From Oceanobacter sp. 1_MG-2023 (lineage in GTDB: Bacteria > Pseudomonadota > Gammaproteobacteria > Pseudomonadales > Oceanobacteraceae), in contig NZ_JAUYWA010000002.1 in NCBI RefSeq assembly GCF_030689025.1, forward strand, positions 226,994-290,993: a DNA stretch of 64,000 nt, written 5' to 3'. A program made the translations under genes and the position numbers. This document shows positions 44,696 to 53,241 of the stretch, piece after piece. The notes below the pieces were generated by a model, which did not search any database, was not told the origin of the DNA, and saw nothing but the letters and a program-made list of their open reading frames with translations. How positions within the stretch are numbered: position 1 is the stretch's first letter; every line of letters starts with the position of its first letter.

Positions 44696-44830
44696 ATACT
44701 CTGGTCGAATCTTGCGGTAGATCAGGGCAATTCAAATCAGCGCAAAAGAACAGCAGTCGCCTGGAACATTTCAAGGATATAGTGGAAATACCCGGGGCTT
44801 TTTGCTATTAAGGGTGCCCCTTTCGCAATT

Positions 44831-44848
44831 GTTGTCTAATTGGACAAC
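44831..44848. promoter_or_regulatory. Perfect inverted repeat upstream of the malic enzyme gene
   Basis: GTTGTC-TAATTG-GACAAC is an exact 6-6-6 inverted repeat about 60 bp before the malic enzyme start. The TTGTC-N6-GACAA form resembles sites of GntR-type regulators, but the regulator is not in the window. Confidence 0.4.
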
Positions 44849-44907
44849 GCGTTATGCGTCGAGCCCAGGGATATTAACACCACAAAAAAAACGACTGGAT
44901 GAGCACT

Positions 44908-46170
44908 ATGTCAGAAGATCTCAAGCAAGCAGCTCTGGATTATCATCAATTTCCCAAACCGGGCAAAATCAGTGTCGAACTGACCAAACCTGCCGCCACC
45001 TCACGCGATTTGTCGCTGGCGTACAGCCCAGGTGTGGCTGAGCCGGTCAAGGAAATTGCTGCCGACCCTGAAAATGCCTACAAATATACCGGCAAAGGGA
45101 ATCTGGTTGCCGTGATTACTGACGGTACCGCCATTCTGGGGCTGGGAAATCTGGGGCCACTGGCATCCAAACCCGTCATGGAAGGCAAATCTTTGCTATT
45201 CAAACGTTTTGCGGGCGTTGACTCTATCGATCTGGAAGTGGAAAGCGAAAGCCCACAAGCCTTTATCGATACCGTGCGTCGCATAGCGATTACTTTTGGT
45301 GGCATCAACCTGGAAGACATCAAGGCACCTGAGTGTTTTGAAATCGAACGCACCCTGATCGAACAGTGCGATATTCCTGTATTCCACGATGACCAGCACG
45401 GTACTGCAATCGTTACGGTTGCCGGTGCCATGAACGCATTGGAAGTTGTTGGTAAAAAAATCGAAGACGCCAAAATGTGTGTCGTCGGTGCCGGTGCTGC
45501 AGCAATCTCATGCTCCAAGCTGATGATTCTGGCCGGTATGAAACCAGAAAACATCTTTATGTGTGACCGCAAGGGCGTGATCCATTCCGGTCGTGATGAC
45601 CTGAACCAGTACAAAGCCATGTTTGCTGTCGATACCGACAAACGCACCATTGACGATGCACTGGATGGCGCGGACATCTTCCTTGGTCTGTCTGGTCCGA
45701 ACATGGTGACTGGTGAACAGATCAAGGCCATGGCAGCCGATCCGGTTATCTTTGCTTGCGCCAACCCGGTACCGGAAATCATGCCGGAAATCGTATGGGA
45801 AGCGCGTCCTGATGCCATCATGGCAACCGGTCGTTCTGACTATCCGAACCAGGTAAACAACGTACTGGGCTTCCCGTTCATTTTCCGTGGTGCTCTGGAC
45901 GTACGTGCCAAGCGCATCAACGAAGAAATGAAACTGGCAGCAGCCAAGGCGCTGGCGGGACTGGCGAAAGAGCCAGTGAGCCAGGAAGTGCTGGATGCAT
46001 ACGGTCTGGAGTCTCTGGCTTTTGGTCGCGAATACATCATTCCGAAAGCAGTCGATTCCCGTCTGTTGGGCGCGGTGTCTTTTGCCGTTGCACAAGCTGC
46101 GATTGAAACCGGTGTAGCAGCAGGCCCAATGCCTGCCAACTACCCGTTAAAAACGATTGCTGATATCTGA
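44908..46170 (+). CDS. maeB: NAD(P)-dependent malic enzyme, short form
   Basis: This enzyme oxidatively decarboxylates malate to pyruvate. The sequence follows MaeB: MSEDLKQAALDYHQFPKPGK at the start, LAYSPGVAEPVKEIA near residue 40, PVFHDDQHGTAIVTVAGAMN near residue 157, VVGAGAAAISCSKLM near residue 195 and CANPVPEIMPE near residue 288. Unlike E. coli MaeB it stops at 420 residues and lacks the C-terminal phosphotransacetylase-like domain. An ATG 9 bp upstream (44899) is also possible. It stands alone, with an inverted repeat upstream and a strong terminator 21 bp after the stop. Confidence 0.94.
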   Translation: MSEDLKQAALDYHQFPKPGKISVELTKPAATSRDLSLAYSPGVAEPVKEIAADPENAYKYTGKGNLVAVITDGTAILGLGNLGPLASKPVMEGKSLLFKRFAGVDSIDLEVESESPQAFIDTVRRIAITFGGINLEDIKAPECFEIERTLIEQCDIPVFHDDQHGTAIVTVAGAMNALEVVGKKIEDAKMCVVGAGAAAISCSKLMILAGMKPENIFMCDRKGVIHSGRDDLNQYKAMFAVDTDKRTIDDALDGADIFLGLSGPNMVTGEQIKAMAADPVIFACANPVPEIMPEIVWEARPDAIMATGRSDYPNQVNNVLGFPFIFRGALDVRAKRINEEMKLAAAKALAGLAKEPVSQEVLDAYGLESLAFGREYIIPKAVDSRLLGAVSFAVAQAAIETGVAAGPMPANYPLKTIADI

Positions 46171-46190
46171 TCTGGCGATTGTTTGATACA

Positions 46191-46228
46191 AAAAAAACCG
46201 CCCCTCTTGCGAGGGGCGGTTTTTTTTT
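46191..46228. terminator. Bidirectional terminator between the malic enzyme gene and htpX
   Basis: AAAAAAACCGCCCCT pairs with AGGGGCGGTTTTTTT across a 6-base loop. It serves the malic enzyme gene on the plus strand and htpX on the minus strand. Confidence 0.93.
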
Positions 46229-46293
46229 GTGGCCAGCGTTTTTGATGACACGGTTATCAGGCGTTGTGGCCAGCCATTGTTGTGATCAGGTGA

Positions 46294-47175
46294 TCAGACG
46301 CTGTAACGCTGACGCAAGGCGTTGATACGATCTGTCAGTGGCGGGTGAGACGCGGCCAGCGCTGCCAGTTTGCCTTCACCAGCAATACCAAAGGCGACCA
46401 GCTCGCCATTCAACTCGCTGGGTTGGTCATAACTTTCCTGTAACCGTGCCAGCGCATTGATCATGGCGACCGGGCTGACCAGGTCAGCTCCGGCAATATC
46501 GGCACGATACTCACGACGACGACTGAACCAGGCGACAATAAACGACGCCAGGATGCCAAGCACAATTTCGGATACAAATGTGGCGATAAAAAAGCCGATG
46601 CCCGGACCGTTTTCGTTTTTCAGAATAGCCTTGTCGACAAAATTACCAATAATACGGGCAAAGAACATCACAAAGGCGTTGATTACCCCCTGAATCAGAG
46701 CCAGCGTCACCATATCCCCGTTGGCAACGTGACCAATCTCATGGCCCAGCACGGCCTTTACTTCGTCTTTGCTCATGCGTTGTAGCAGACCGGTTGAAAC
46801 CGCCACCAGAGCATCGTTACGATTCCAGCCGGTGGCAAAGGCATTGGGTTGATGAGAGTTGAACACCCCCACTTCCGGCATGCCGATTCCTGCCTTGTCG
46901 GCCAGCTCTTGCACCGTGCTGACGAGCCATTGCTCGCTGGCGTTATGGGGAGATTCGATTACCTGGACGTTCATGCCGCGCTTGGCCATCCACTTGGACA
47001 GCAGCAAGGACACGGCAGAACCCGCCATACCAAACACCAGACAGAATATCAGCAGGTTGCCAAAATCCAGCCCTTGTTGTGAAAAGTAGCTGCCAACGCC
47101 GAGAATCGACAAGGTAATGCTGGCGACCAGAATCACCGCCAGGTTGGTGGCCAAAAACAGGATAATGCGCAACAT
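46294..47175 (-). CDS. htpX: Heat shock membrane metalloprotease HtpX
   Basis: This 293-residue inner-membrane zinc protease has two N-terminal membrane segments and the active site [13 protein letters not shown] near residue 138. Two further membrane segments follow, with a third zinc ligand in [13 protein letters not shown] near residue 220. HtpX removes misfolded membrane proteins and is often under Cpx control in E. coli. Here the cpxRA-like genes lie 1.6 kb away, which makes the same link plausible but unproven. The ATG follows AGGAGGAATATC. Confidence 0.95.
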   Translation of the reverse strand: MLRIILFLATNLAVILVASITLSILGVGSYFSQQGLDFGNLLIFCLVFGMAGSAVSLLLSKWMAKRGMNVQVIESPHNASEQWLVSTVQELADKAGIGMPEVGVFNSHQPNAFATGWNRNDALVAVSTGLLQRMSKDEVKAVLGHEIGHVANGDMVTLALIQGVINAFVMFFARIIGNFVDKAILKNENGPGIGFFIATFVSEIVLGILASFIVAWFSRRREYRADIAGADLVSPVAMINALARLQESYDQPSELNGELVAFGIAGEGKLAALAASHPPLTDRINALRQRYSV

Positions 47176-47299
47176 GATATTCCTCCTGTGGAATGAATTA
47201 GGCGCAAATATGAACTCTCATTATGACCACAAGATTGAGACGATGACGGCGTAATTCAAGTAAAAGAATGCGACAGCAAGAACGAAATCCGGTGCAGGA

Positions 47300-47327
47300 T
47301 TGGTATCCGATGGAATATCCGTATAAT
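47300..47327 (+). promoter_or_regulatory. Promoter of the thiamine operon
   Basis: A perfect -10 TATAAT (47322-47327) and a -35 TTGGTA (47300-47305) are separated by 16 bp. The predicted start near 47334 coincides with the first base of the TPP riboswitch. Confidence 0.75.
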
Positions 47328-47335
47328 GGCCGCGT

Positions 47336-47422
47336 CCCAGGGGGTGGCTTGATCAGCCTGAGACTTGCCAAATGGCATAAACCCCTAGAACCTGATCCGG
47401 TTAGTACCGGCGTAGGAATGGG
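47336..47422 (+). promoter_or_regulatory. TPP riboswitch (THI element)
   Basis: The conserved parts of the thiamine pyrophosphate aptamer are all present: GGGGTGGC, GCCTGAGA, ACCCCTAGAACCTGATCCGG and CCGGCGTAGGAATGGG. CCCA at 47336 and TGGG at 47419 close the outer stem. It precedes the TonB receptor gene by 125 bp and should switch the operon off when TPP is abundant. The expression platform is not obvious. Confidence 0.95.
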
Positions 47423-47547
47423 CGAGTGCTGTGAGTTATTCCTGGCATATCGACAGTCTTTTTGTTGCTAAATGGATTAGCGACCTACGCGTTATCCTGT
47501 ACACCAAACCGGGTCTCCTTTTTGAATTATTTAAGAGGACAGACCCA

Positions 47548-49677
47548 ATGATATGTCGCAAGACACCTTTATTCCTGGCCGTATCCGCGGCTGTATTCAC
47601 CCTGTCAACGTATGCCGACCAGTCTGCCATGGAAGAAGTGGTCGTGACGGCGGATTTTCGCCAGACCGATGTCCAGTCCATTCCGGAAGCAACGACCGTT
47701 GTTGGTGCGGCTGCTATTGAACAGCGCTCGGCGGATCATCTCGAAAGCCTGCTGGCGCTGGCTCCCAACGTCAACTTCACTTCCGGTGCTTCCCGGGGGC
47801 GTTTTTTCCAGATTCGCGGTATTGGTGAACGCAGCCAGTATGTGGACCCGGTCAACCCATCGGTGGGTTTGCGGGTTGATGGCATCGACATGACCGGGCT
47901 GGGCGGTGGTGCAGGTTTGTTTGATGTACAGCAGGTCGAGGTCTTGCGCGGCCCACAAGGCACCCGTTTTGGTGCCAATGCCCTGGCCGGTATGATCAAT
48001 ATCGAAAGTAATGATCCAACAGAACAGTTTGAAGGCATGGTGTCGGGCAAACTGGGTAACTACAACACCAAAGCCCTCGGTGCCGTGGTGTCGGGGGAAG
48101 TCGGCCCGGGACTGAATATGCGCTTGTCGGCGCATCAGAACAGCTCGGATGGGTATATTCACAACGCTTACCTCGATCGTGATGACACCAACAATATCGA
48201 TGAACAGCTGGTACGTCTGAAAGGCAATCTGGCGCTGGATGAGCGTAATACCCTGGCACTGACCTGGTTGTATATCGATGTGGATAACGGCTTTGATGCC
48301 TTTTCTCTCGATAATAACCGCACCACCTATTCCGATAATCCGGGTGTTGATCGGCAGAATACCCATGCCGCCGCCCTGACCTGGACATCGGAAATGGCCG
48401 AGGCGTTTGATCTGCGCGTGCATGCCTCTGGCAGCAACGGCAACACCGAATACAGCTACGACGAAGATTGGGCTTATGGCGAATACGATGGCACCACCGA
48501 CAACATCTGTGTAACGCCGGGCACTTGTTTGGCCAATCAAGGAGGGTATAGCTCTACTGACCAGTATCTGCGCGATCACCGCCGCCGTGAACTGGACGTG
48601 CGCTTGACCTCTACCGAAGCAGGACAATTGTTCTCCGGTTCGACCGACTGGGTTGTGGGTGTATATCGTATGACCCGCTCAGAAGATATGACCCGCTTCT
48701 ATACCTGGAATACGGAGACCTTTTTCAGTGACCTCAACACCGCCTCCACGGCGGTCTACGGTGAACTGTCCGTTCAAGCCAGTGACGACCTGGTGGTAAC
48801 GACGGGTGTGCGCAGTGAACAGTGGAACACCGACTATGACGACAGTAACGCCATTAACAATGACCGCACGGAAAGCTTGTGGGGCGGTAAAGTGGCGCTG
48901 GAATACCTGCTTAATAGCAACCAGCTGGCTTATGCGTCATTGGCGCGTGGTTATAAAGCCGGTGGGGTGAATACCGACCAAGACATCAGCGAAGACCATC
49001 GCACTTTCGATACCGAGTTTAATAATGCGCTGGAAGCCGGATTAAAATCCAGCCTGCTCGACGACACCTTACGCACTCGTGTAGCGGCCTTTTATATTCA
49101 GCGTAAAGACCAGCAAGTCAAAAGTTCGTTGGCGGTACAAAACGAAGATAACAGCGGTATCAGCTTCCAGGACTATCTGGCCAACGCCGCGGAAGGGGTT
49201 AACTACGGTCTGGAACTGGAAACCGACTGGGCACTCAGTGAACAGCTGAACTGGACTTTCAGTGGTGGCTGGTTACAAACCAAGTTTATCGACTATCAGT
49301 ACGAAACCGCCGATGGCACCTTCAGCATGAACGGTCGTGAGCAGGCTCAGTCGCCGACGTACAGCTTTGCCAACAGTCTGGCTTATGCGGTTGGCAACGG
49401 CCTGACGTTGGTACTGGAAAACGAAGCCAAAGACAGCTTCTACTTTTCCGACAGTCATTATGAAGAATCCACCGCCTATGTCATGTGGCATGCCCGGGTG
49501 GCGTATGATGGTAGCAATTACCAGCTGGCCGTGTACGGTCGTAACCTGACCGATGTCGAGCAGGAAGTCCGTGGTTTCCATTTTGGTAATGACCCCCGTG
49601 ACGGCTACACCAACGAGCGCTGGGTACAGTATGGCGACCCGCGACTGGTTGGCGTGGAAGGCAAATACTATTTCTGA
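47548..49677 (+). CDS. TonB-dependent outer membrane receptor, probably for thiamine
   Basis: The 709-residue precursor has a signal peptide (residues 1-23, ending TYADQ) and a TonB box MEEVVVTADF. The plug domain carries PNVNFTSGASRGRFFQIRGI and VEVLRGPQGTRFGANALAGM near residue 135. A beta-barrel follows, ending in the phenylalanine typical of outer-membrane proteins (VEGKYYF). The TPP riboswitch upstream and the thiamine genes downstream make thiamine or a derivative the likely cargo. The ATG at 47548 follows AAGAGGACAG; the longer frame from 47431 runs into the riboswitch and was rejected. A hairpin AGGCCAGT/ACTGGCCT at 49692-49715 may reduce readthrough. Confidence 0.93.
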   Translation: MICRKTPLFLAVSAAVFTLSTYADQSAMEEVVVTADFRQTDVQSIPEATTVVGAAAIEQRSADHLESLLALAPNVNFTSGASRGRFFQIRGIGERSQYVDPVNPSVGLRVDGIDMTGLGGGAGLFDVQQVEVLRGPQGTRFGANALAGMINIESNDPTEQFEGMVSGKLGNYNTKALGAVVSGEVGPGLNMRLSAHQNSSDGYIHNAYLDRDDTNNIDEQLVRLKGNLALDERNTLALTWLYIDVDNGFDAFSLDNNRTTYSDNPGVDRQNTHAAALTWTSEMAEAFDLRVHASGSNGNTEYSYDEDWAYGEYDGTTDNICVTPGTCLANQGGYSSTDQYLRDHRRRELDVRLTSTEAGQLFSGSTDWVVGVYRMTRSEDMTRFYTWNTETFFSDLNTASTAVYGELSVQASDDLVVTTGVRSEQWNTDYDDSNAINNDRTESLWGGKVALEYLLNSNQLAYASLARGYKAGGVNTDQDISEDHRTFDTEFNNALEAGLKSSLLDDTLRTRVAAFYIQRKDQQVKSSLAVQNEDNSGISFQDYLANAAEGVNYGLELETDWALSEQLNWTFSGGWLQTKFIDYQYETADGTFSMNGREQAQSPTYSFANSLAYAVGNGLTLVLENEAKDSFYFSDSHYEESTAYVMWHARVAYDGSNYQLAVYGRNLTDVEQEVRGFHFGNDPRDGYTNERWVQYGDPRLVGVEGKYYF

Positions 49678-49691
49678 CCGGTTGTTTATTC

Positions 49692-49715
49692 AGGCCAGTC
49701 ACTGCTGACTGGCCT
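49692..49715 (+). terminator. Hairpin between the receptor and YkoF-like genes
   Basis: AGGCCAGT pairs with ACTGGCCT across an 8-base loop. The tail ATGCTTTATT is only partly T-rich, so this is more likely an attenuating or mRNA-processing hairpin than a full terminator. Confidence 0.4.
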
Positions 49716-49758
49716 ATGCTTTATTCCCGTAATCCCATCCTAATCTCAGGAGTACCGT

Positions 49759-50028
49759 ATGGAACTTTCCGTTGATATCAGCGCATACCCATTGGCAGAC
49801 AAATATATCCCCGCGATCAAAGACTTTATCGAGCGTCTGCAAGGGACCGAAGGACTGACCGTGGTGTGCAACACCATGTGCACCCAGGTGTTTGGTGACT
49901 ACGATCTGGTCATGAATACCATTGCCGCAGAAATGAAACACTCGTTCGAAACCTATGGCAAAGCCATTTTTGTCTATAAGATGATTCCGGGTGTGAATCT
50001 GGACCCTGCGCTCAAGCCACACGGCTAG
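49759..50028 (+). CDS. YkoF-like thiamine/HMP-binding domain protein
   Basis: This 89-residue protein matches the YkoF/thiamine-binding fold: LSVDISAYPLADKYIPAIKD at the start, then GLTVVCNTMCTQVFGDYDLV near residue 36, with MKHSFETYGKAIFVYKMIPG near the end. YkoF domains bind thiamine or its pyrimidine moiety. A single small domain like this may buffer thiamine in the cell. It follows the TonB receptor and precedes PnuC/PnuT, with the TPP riboswitch upstream. AATCTCAGGAG gives a good ribosome-binding site. The 222 bp after it hold no gene. Confidence 0.85.
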   Translation: MELSVDISAYPLADKYIPAIKDFIERLQGTEGLTVVCNTMCTQVFGDYDLVMNTIAAEMKHSFETYGKAIFVYKMIPGVNLDPALKPHG

Positions 50029-50250
50029 GCTTGGGGGTTGGGTTTGAGGGCCAGGTTTAAGGGGTGTTGTGGGAACAGGATTGGATGCCTCGGCGGCGGT
50101 GATCAACCGCTGTACTGACACCACGACCAGAGCCGCTGAACCAGCACGACCAAGACCAGAACCACAGACACCAAATCATCGCCACGACCCTGTAACGCCC
50201 ATAAGGCGCTGCTCTGGTCGTGCGAGACAACTCCGAGGTAATCCAATCCG

Positions 50251-50904
50251 ATGGATAACATAGTGAGCCAGATGACAGCTGCTCTGGCTGCCCAAAGCCT
50301 CCCCGAGGTCATTGCCGTGGTGCTGGGGCTTGCTTATCTGGTACTGGCCATGCGTCAGAGTAACTGGTGCTGGTATGCGGCCTTTGGCAGTACTGCCATT
50401 TTCAGCTGGTTGTTCTGGGATGTCAGCTTGCTGATGGAATCGGCGCTGAATGTCTATTATCTGCTGATGGCTCTCTATGGCTGGTGGGCCTGGCAGCATT
50501 CCGCTGCGGATGAAACCACCGAAGAACTGCCAATCCAGCGCTGGAACCTGACACAGCATATGCTGACACTGGCAGCCATTGCTGGGCTGACACTGGTGAG
50601 TGGTGCCTTGTTACACAGCAATACCAGCGCGGTCATGCCCTATCTGGATTCCTTTACCACCTGGGGCGCGGTGATCACTACCTGGATGGTGACTCGTAAA
50701 GTGCTGGAAAACTGGCTTTACTGGATTGTGATCGATGCCGTGGCGATTTATCTGTATATCGACCGTGAGTTGTATCTGACCGCCACCCTGATGGCTATTT
50801 ATGTGGTGCTGGCTGCCATCGGCTGGTTTGTCTGGCATAAGGATTATCGTGACCAGAGTGTGCGGCACAACCATCGGGATGCACCCGATTGGCAGCAAGT
50901 TTGA
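50251..50904 (+). CDS. pnuT: PnuC-family transporter, probably the thiamine transporter PnuT
   Basis: The 217-residue inner-membrane protein has the PnuC pattern of seven to eight membrane segments, with ESALNVYYLLMALYGWWAW near residue 70, and LENWLYWIVIDAVAIYLYID near residue 152. PnuC proteins carry nicotinamide riboside; the PnuT branch carries thiamine and is found behind TPP riboswitches, as here. These transporters depend on trapping by a kinase, which matches the kinase gene that overlaps its 3' end. Confidence 0.88.
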   Translation: MDNIVSQMTAALAAQSLPEVIAVVLGLAYLVLAMRQSNWCWYAAFGSTAIFSWLFWDVSLLMESALNVYYLLMALYGWWAWQHSAADETTEELPIQRWNLTQHMLTLAAIAGLTLVSGALLHSNTSAVMPYLDSFTTWGAVITTWMVTRKVLENWLYWIVIDAVAIYLYIDRELYLTATLMAIYVVLAAIGWFVWHKDYRDQSVRHNHRDAPDWQQV

Positions 50905-51794
50905 GCTGGCTGTTTCTCCCCTGCACTGAGCCGCCACACGACGCTCAGTGTCAGCATATTCTGGCGGAATGGCAGAACTGGGACCTGTGTGATCACGCCC
51001 CTGGTGTGGATGACATGGTGTTGATGACCGGCGGCCTGACCAATCGTAGCTGGGCACTGACACTGGATTCTGGCGAATACGTGGTACGGCTCAGTGCAGC
51101 CAACAGCCAGTCGCTGGATATATGTCGTGAAACCGAATACCGCATTCAACAGCGGGCCGCCCAGGCTGGTCTGGCACCCCGGATACGTTACCGCAGTGCC
51201 GATGACAGTTACTGGATCGTCGACCGGGCCGATGGCCCGGAGCTGTCGGAGTGTATGCGCGGTAGCATCAGCACTGAACTGATGACCATACTGGCGCAAC
51301 AACTGACCCGGCTTCATACCTTGCCCTTCGGTCCAGATTTGCCTGAGCTGCATGTGGCGGTCAAGGCCGAGCACTACTGGCGTGCCATTGAAGTTCGCTG
51401 GCCCGGAGACTGGAGCCAGCAGCGATTACCGTTGCAGCACTTGCTGGCCGAGGCGCCAGGTCCAGAACGGGCGCTGTGTCATATGGACCCGAACCCGCTT
51501 AACTGGCGCTTGCATCAGGGACGCTGGATTCTGATCGATTGGGAATATGCCGCGGTGGGCCATCCTTGCTGGGATATCGCCGGGTTGGCAGTATCAGCCA
51601 ACATGAAAGCAGAGCAGCAACAGCAGTGGTGCGCTCTGTTTGGCATTGATGTCATGGGGAAGGATTGGCAACGGGCCTTGCTGCAAGAGCACTATTTTGC
51701 GGTGCTCTGGTATGGCGTACAGGGCATGATCGACCAGCCCCGGCTGGTGGCCGAGCTCGACGAGCTGCATCGTGCGGCTCGCCGACTGGACTGA
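50889..51794 (+). CDS. Choline kinase/APH-fold phosphotransferase, probable thiamine kinase
   Basis: The protein of about 300 residues has the aminoglycoside phosphotransferase/choline kinase fold. GGLTNRSWALTLDSGEYVVR forms the nucleotide loop near residue 48, the catalytic loop is LCHMDPNPLNW near residue 197, and the metal site is LIDWEYAAVGHPCWDIAGL near residue 214. In this operon it probably phosphorylates imported thiamine (ThiK-like), trapping it in the cell. The start is uncertain: TTG codons at 50889 and 50901 are the only ones near, and the latter overlaps the pnuT stop as TTGA. Confidence 0.8.
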   Translation: MAASLSWLFLPCTEPPHDAQCQHILAEWQNWDLCDHAPGVDDMVLMTGGLTNRSWALTLDSGEYVVRLSAANSQSLDICRETEYRIQQRAAQAGLAPRIRYRSADDSYWIVDRADGPELSECMRGSISTELMTILAQQLTRLHTLPFGPDLPELHVAVKAEHYWRAIEVRWPGDWSQQRLPLQHLLAEAPGPERALCHMDPNPLNWRLHQGRWILIDWEYAAVGHPCWDIAGLAVSANMKAEQQQQWCALFGIDVMGKDWQRALLQEHYFAVLWYGVQGMIDQPRLVAELDELHRAARRLD

Positions 51795-51827
51795 CCCGCA
51801 GCAAGCCGGGCTCCACGGCCCGTCGTA

Positions 51828-52823
51828 TTAAGCGGCGGGCTGGGCGGCCTGGCGTCTGCGGCACAGTTTGTCGCGGTATTCCGCCGGATCCTTGCTGATC
51901 GCCATTTGCCCGTCGGCGGCGGTCAGCTGGGCTGACTGCAGCTGTTGGGTCAATATCCGGCTGAGCCAGAATCTCAATGCCGCGCCACGCAAGGCCATTG
52001 GCCAAAGCGCCTGTTCGGCTTCAGTGAACGGTCGTACCGACTGATAACCCTCCAGCAAGGCCTCCAGCAAGTCGTACTGCCAGTTACCATGGCTGTCGCA
52101 ACACCAGTCGTTGGCAGCAATGGCAAGGTCAAAAATCCAGGCGTCCTGACAAGCGTTATACAAATCCAGAATGGCCCCCAGTTTCGGGCCAGCAGCGGTA
52201 TTTTCAAACAACACGTTATCGTGGAACAGATCACCGTGAATCCAGCCATGGGGTAACGCCAGCCAGTCTCCCCGGATCTGTTGCTGCTGCTGGATCTCAT
52301 CTCGCAACAGGGCCATATCGGCTTCATTCAGGACATGGGTCAGTGTGCCCGCCATATAGGTCCACCAGTCGAGACTGCGACTGTTGGGGCGCTGGACATT
52401 AAGGTCTGCTGCCGCCAGATGCAATTGTGCCAGTCCGGCGGCGGCCTGGCGGGCATGACTGGCAGTTGGATGCTCGACATGCTCGCCCGCCAGACGCGGA
52501 CACAGAATTGCCGGTTTGTGTTCCAGGGAAAACAGCCACTGGCCATCACGATTGGCGATGGGTGCGGGCACGGGTAACGATGACGATTGCCCGGCAGCAT
52601 TGGCGCGGCCAAGATGATTGGCCAGCGCAACAAATTGCTCGACTTCATCGGCAGCATGGTGCTCAAACAACGTCAGCACAAACTCACCGGCCGTGGTAGT
52701 GACAAAGTAATTGGTATTTTCAATACCTCCAGCGATGCCGCGCAAAGACAGCAGCGAGCCGAGCTCGAATTGTTCGAGCCAGACGGCCAGAGTGGATTGT
52801 GGGACGGGCGTATAGACAGACAT
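51828..52823 (-). CDS. thrB: Homoserine kinase, ThrB type II (APH fold)
   Basis: This 331-residue kinase phosphorylates homoserine in threonine synthesis. It belongs to the Pseudomonas-type ThrB, unrelated to the GHMP kinase of E. coli. Visible motifs are RGIAGGIENTNYFVTTTAGE near residue 28, the catalytic loop GWIHGDLFHDNVLFEN near residue 195, and ILDLYNACQDAWIFDLAIA near residue 218. It lies 12 bp after the DUF2782 gene. The order thrB-DUF2782 next to polA is the one I recall from Pseudomonas. Confidence 0.94.
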   Translation of the reverse strand: MSVYTPVPQSTLAVWLEQFELGSLLSLRGIAGGIENTNYFVTTTAGEFVLTLFEHHAADEVEQFVALANHLGRANAAGQSSSLPVPAPIANRDGQWLFSLEHKPAILCPRLAGEHVEHPTASHARQAAAGLAQLHLAAADLNVQRPNSRSLDWWTYMAGTLTHVLNEADMALLRDEIQQQQQIRGDWLALPHGWIHGDLFHDNVLFENTAAGPKLGAILDLYNACQDAWIFDLAIAANDWCCDSHGNWQYDLLEALLEGYQSVRPFTEAEQALWPMALRGAALRFWLSRILTQQLQSAQLTAADGQMAISKDPAEYRDKLCRRRQAAQPAA

Positions 52824-52835
52824 AACGTGATTATA

Positions 52836-53138
52836 TCACCAGCGGAAGATAACCCATTTGGGTACGACGATATCGGGATTGTCTTTGCGGACAAAGTTAT
52901 CCCCTTGAGATTCTGGTACCAGGTAATACGGCTTGCCTACTTTGGGCTCGACCTTGATTTCAACCAGTTCGCCATTGACCCGGAACTCATAAAAGGTTTT
53001 GTCGCCATCATTACGGATGGTAACAGACTCTCCACTTGGGTCGGCCGCAAAGCCAACGCTCGAAAACAGCGCTGAAGCCAGAGTAACACCCAGCACCACG
53101 GTGGCACGACGGAGGTTCAGACGAGTCGGGGTCTTCAT
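52836..53138 (-). CDS. DUF2782 periplasmic protein
   Basis: The 100-residue precursor has a signal peptide (residues 1-31, ending SSVGFAAD). The mature domain reads VTIRNDGDKTFYEFRVNGEL and ends with PKWVIFRW, the usual end of DUF2782 proteins. The function is unknown. It is the upstream partner of thrB and is divergent from polA, with 103 bp between starts. Confidence 0.9.
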   Translation of the reverse strand: MKTPTRLNLRRATVVLGVTLASALFSSVGFAADPSGESVTIRNDGDKTFYEFRVNGELVEIKVEPKVGKPYYLVPESQGDNFVRKDNPDIVVPKWVIFRW

Positions 53139-53241
53139 GTTAGGATGCCTTTCAATTTCAATTCTTCCTTATTGTATGCCGACCCGGACGTGAACCCCAG
53201 CGCCAGCGGCCGGATTTTGCCGAGTCTACAGGAATTCTGTT

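Noticed and set aside
47268..47471. Small frame overlapping the thiamine operon leader
   Set aside because: It reads straight through the TPP riboswitch; the RNA element explains the conservation better than a protein.
47605..48627. Long antisense frame of 340 codons under the TonB receptor gene
   Set aside because: The plus frame has signal peptide, TonB box, plug and barrel features; the antisense frame has no recognisable domain and is a codon-bias shadow.
50029..50250. Extra small gene between the YkoF-like and PnuT genes
   Set aside because: The 64-codon frame at 50069 has an Arg/Pro/Thr-rich composition typical of a wrong frame and overlaps the PnuT start.
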